DNA of 6,047 bases from Tannerella sp. (GTDB lineage Bacteria > Bacteroidota > Bacteroidia > Bacteroidales > Tannerellaceae), in NCBI GenBank assembly GCA_031282485.1, contig JAITDQ010000092.1:1-6047 (forward strand). Reading direction: 5' to 3'. The position numbers and the translations under genes are program-made. Of this stretch, positions 5,801-6,047 are shown piece by piece. The notes below the pieces were generated by a model. The model made no database searches. It was not told where the DNA came from and saw only the letters and a program-made list of their open reading frames with translations. Each line of letters opens with the position of its first letter. The stretch's first letter is position 1.

Positions 5801-6047
5801 TATGCAGAAAGTAGCTTGAAGGGCTTCGGGACGGTTTCTTAATATGCAGAAAGTTGTTTGAAGGGCTTCGGGACGGTTTCTTAATGTGCAGAAAGTTGTT
5901 TGAAGGGCTTCGGAACGGTTTCTCAATGCTGAGAAAGTAGCTTGAAGGGCTTCGGAACGGTTTCTCAATACTGAGAAAGTAGTTTGAAGGGCTTCGGGAC
6001 AGTTTCTCAATGCTGAGAAAGTAGTCTGAAGGGCTTCGGAACGGTTT
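5801..6047. repeat. Tandem array of 42-base units, running off the right edge
   Basis: Five complete units (5801-5842, 5843-5884, 5885-5926, 5927-5968, 5969-6010) and 37 bases of a sixth are visible. The conserved core is TGAAGGGCTTCGG followed by GACGGTTTCT or AACGGTTTCT. Unit starts differ: TATGCAG in 1 and 2, TGTGCAG in 3, TGCTGAG in 4 and 6, TACTGAG in 5. Each unit has AGAAA near its start and TTTCT near its end, and in units 4 and 5 this extends to TGAGAAA and TTTCTCA, so a unit could fold back on itself. There are no spacers, so it is not a CRISPR array. On the minus strand the 42-base period leaves a frame open through the array (14-residue repeats); I do not call this a gene. No clear terminator for the synthetase gene is seen between 5707 and 5800. 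Confidence 0.93.

Noticed and set aside
5801..6047. CRISPR array
   Set aside because: The units are contiguous, with no variable spacers between them, and no cas gene is nearby.

Overview
The window looks like chromosomal DNA from a member of the Bacteroidota, most likely order Bacteroidales. The evidence is a Bacteroidota-type promoter (TTG, 17-base spacer, TATCTTTG) ahead of the main gene, AT-rich leaders without clear Shine-Dalgarno sites, and protein families that are common in that group. No RNA gene, insertion sequence or CRISPR array is visible.

Left part (1-897), + strand: the last codons of a gene cut by the window edge overlap by 7 bases the start of a nucleotidyltransferase gene of the AbiEii/AbiGii toxin type. 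The toxin-like frame has an in-frame TGA at 229-231, between its GG motif and its D-x-D metal-binding motif. The rest of the frame is intact to 897, so it reads as a freshly broken gene. It looks like an accessory toxin-antitoxin pair and is visibly richer in AT than what follows.

Middle part (898-5706), + strand: a 246-base intergenic region carries a weak inverted repeat, a good Bacteroidota promoter and an unusual 30-codon reading frame that ends one base before the next gene. Then comes a 902-residue exported protein, probably a lipoprotein. It combines an intact-looking transglutaminase-like domain, a beta-sandwich segment, a second transglutaminase-like fold that has lost Cys and His, and a C-terminal thioredoxin-like fold without cysteines. 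After 36 bases follows a 605-residue AMP-forming long-chain acyl-CoA synthetase with all core motifs. The two genes probably share a transcript. Their functional link is not evident: one protein acts outside the inner membrane, the other in the cytoplasm on fatty acids.

Right part (5701-6047): the stop codon of the synthetase lies inside a 10-unit tandem array of a 7-base repeat (GGTTAAT). Thirty bases later a second array of 42-base units begins and runs off the window edge. Shorter, decayed 7-base-period tracts also occur inside the transglutaminase gene (2675-2709) and in the spacer before the synthetase (3865-3886). These repeats, the degenerate second transglutaminase domain and the nonsense codon are the most noteworthy points. 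I see no convincing new multi-gene system here.
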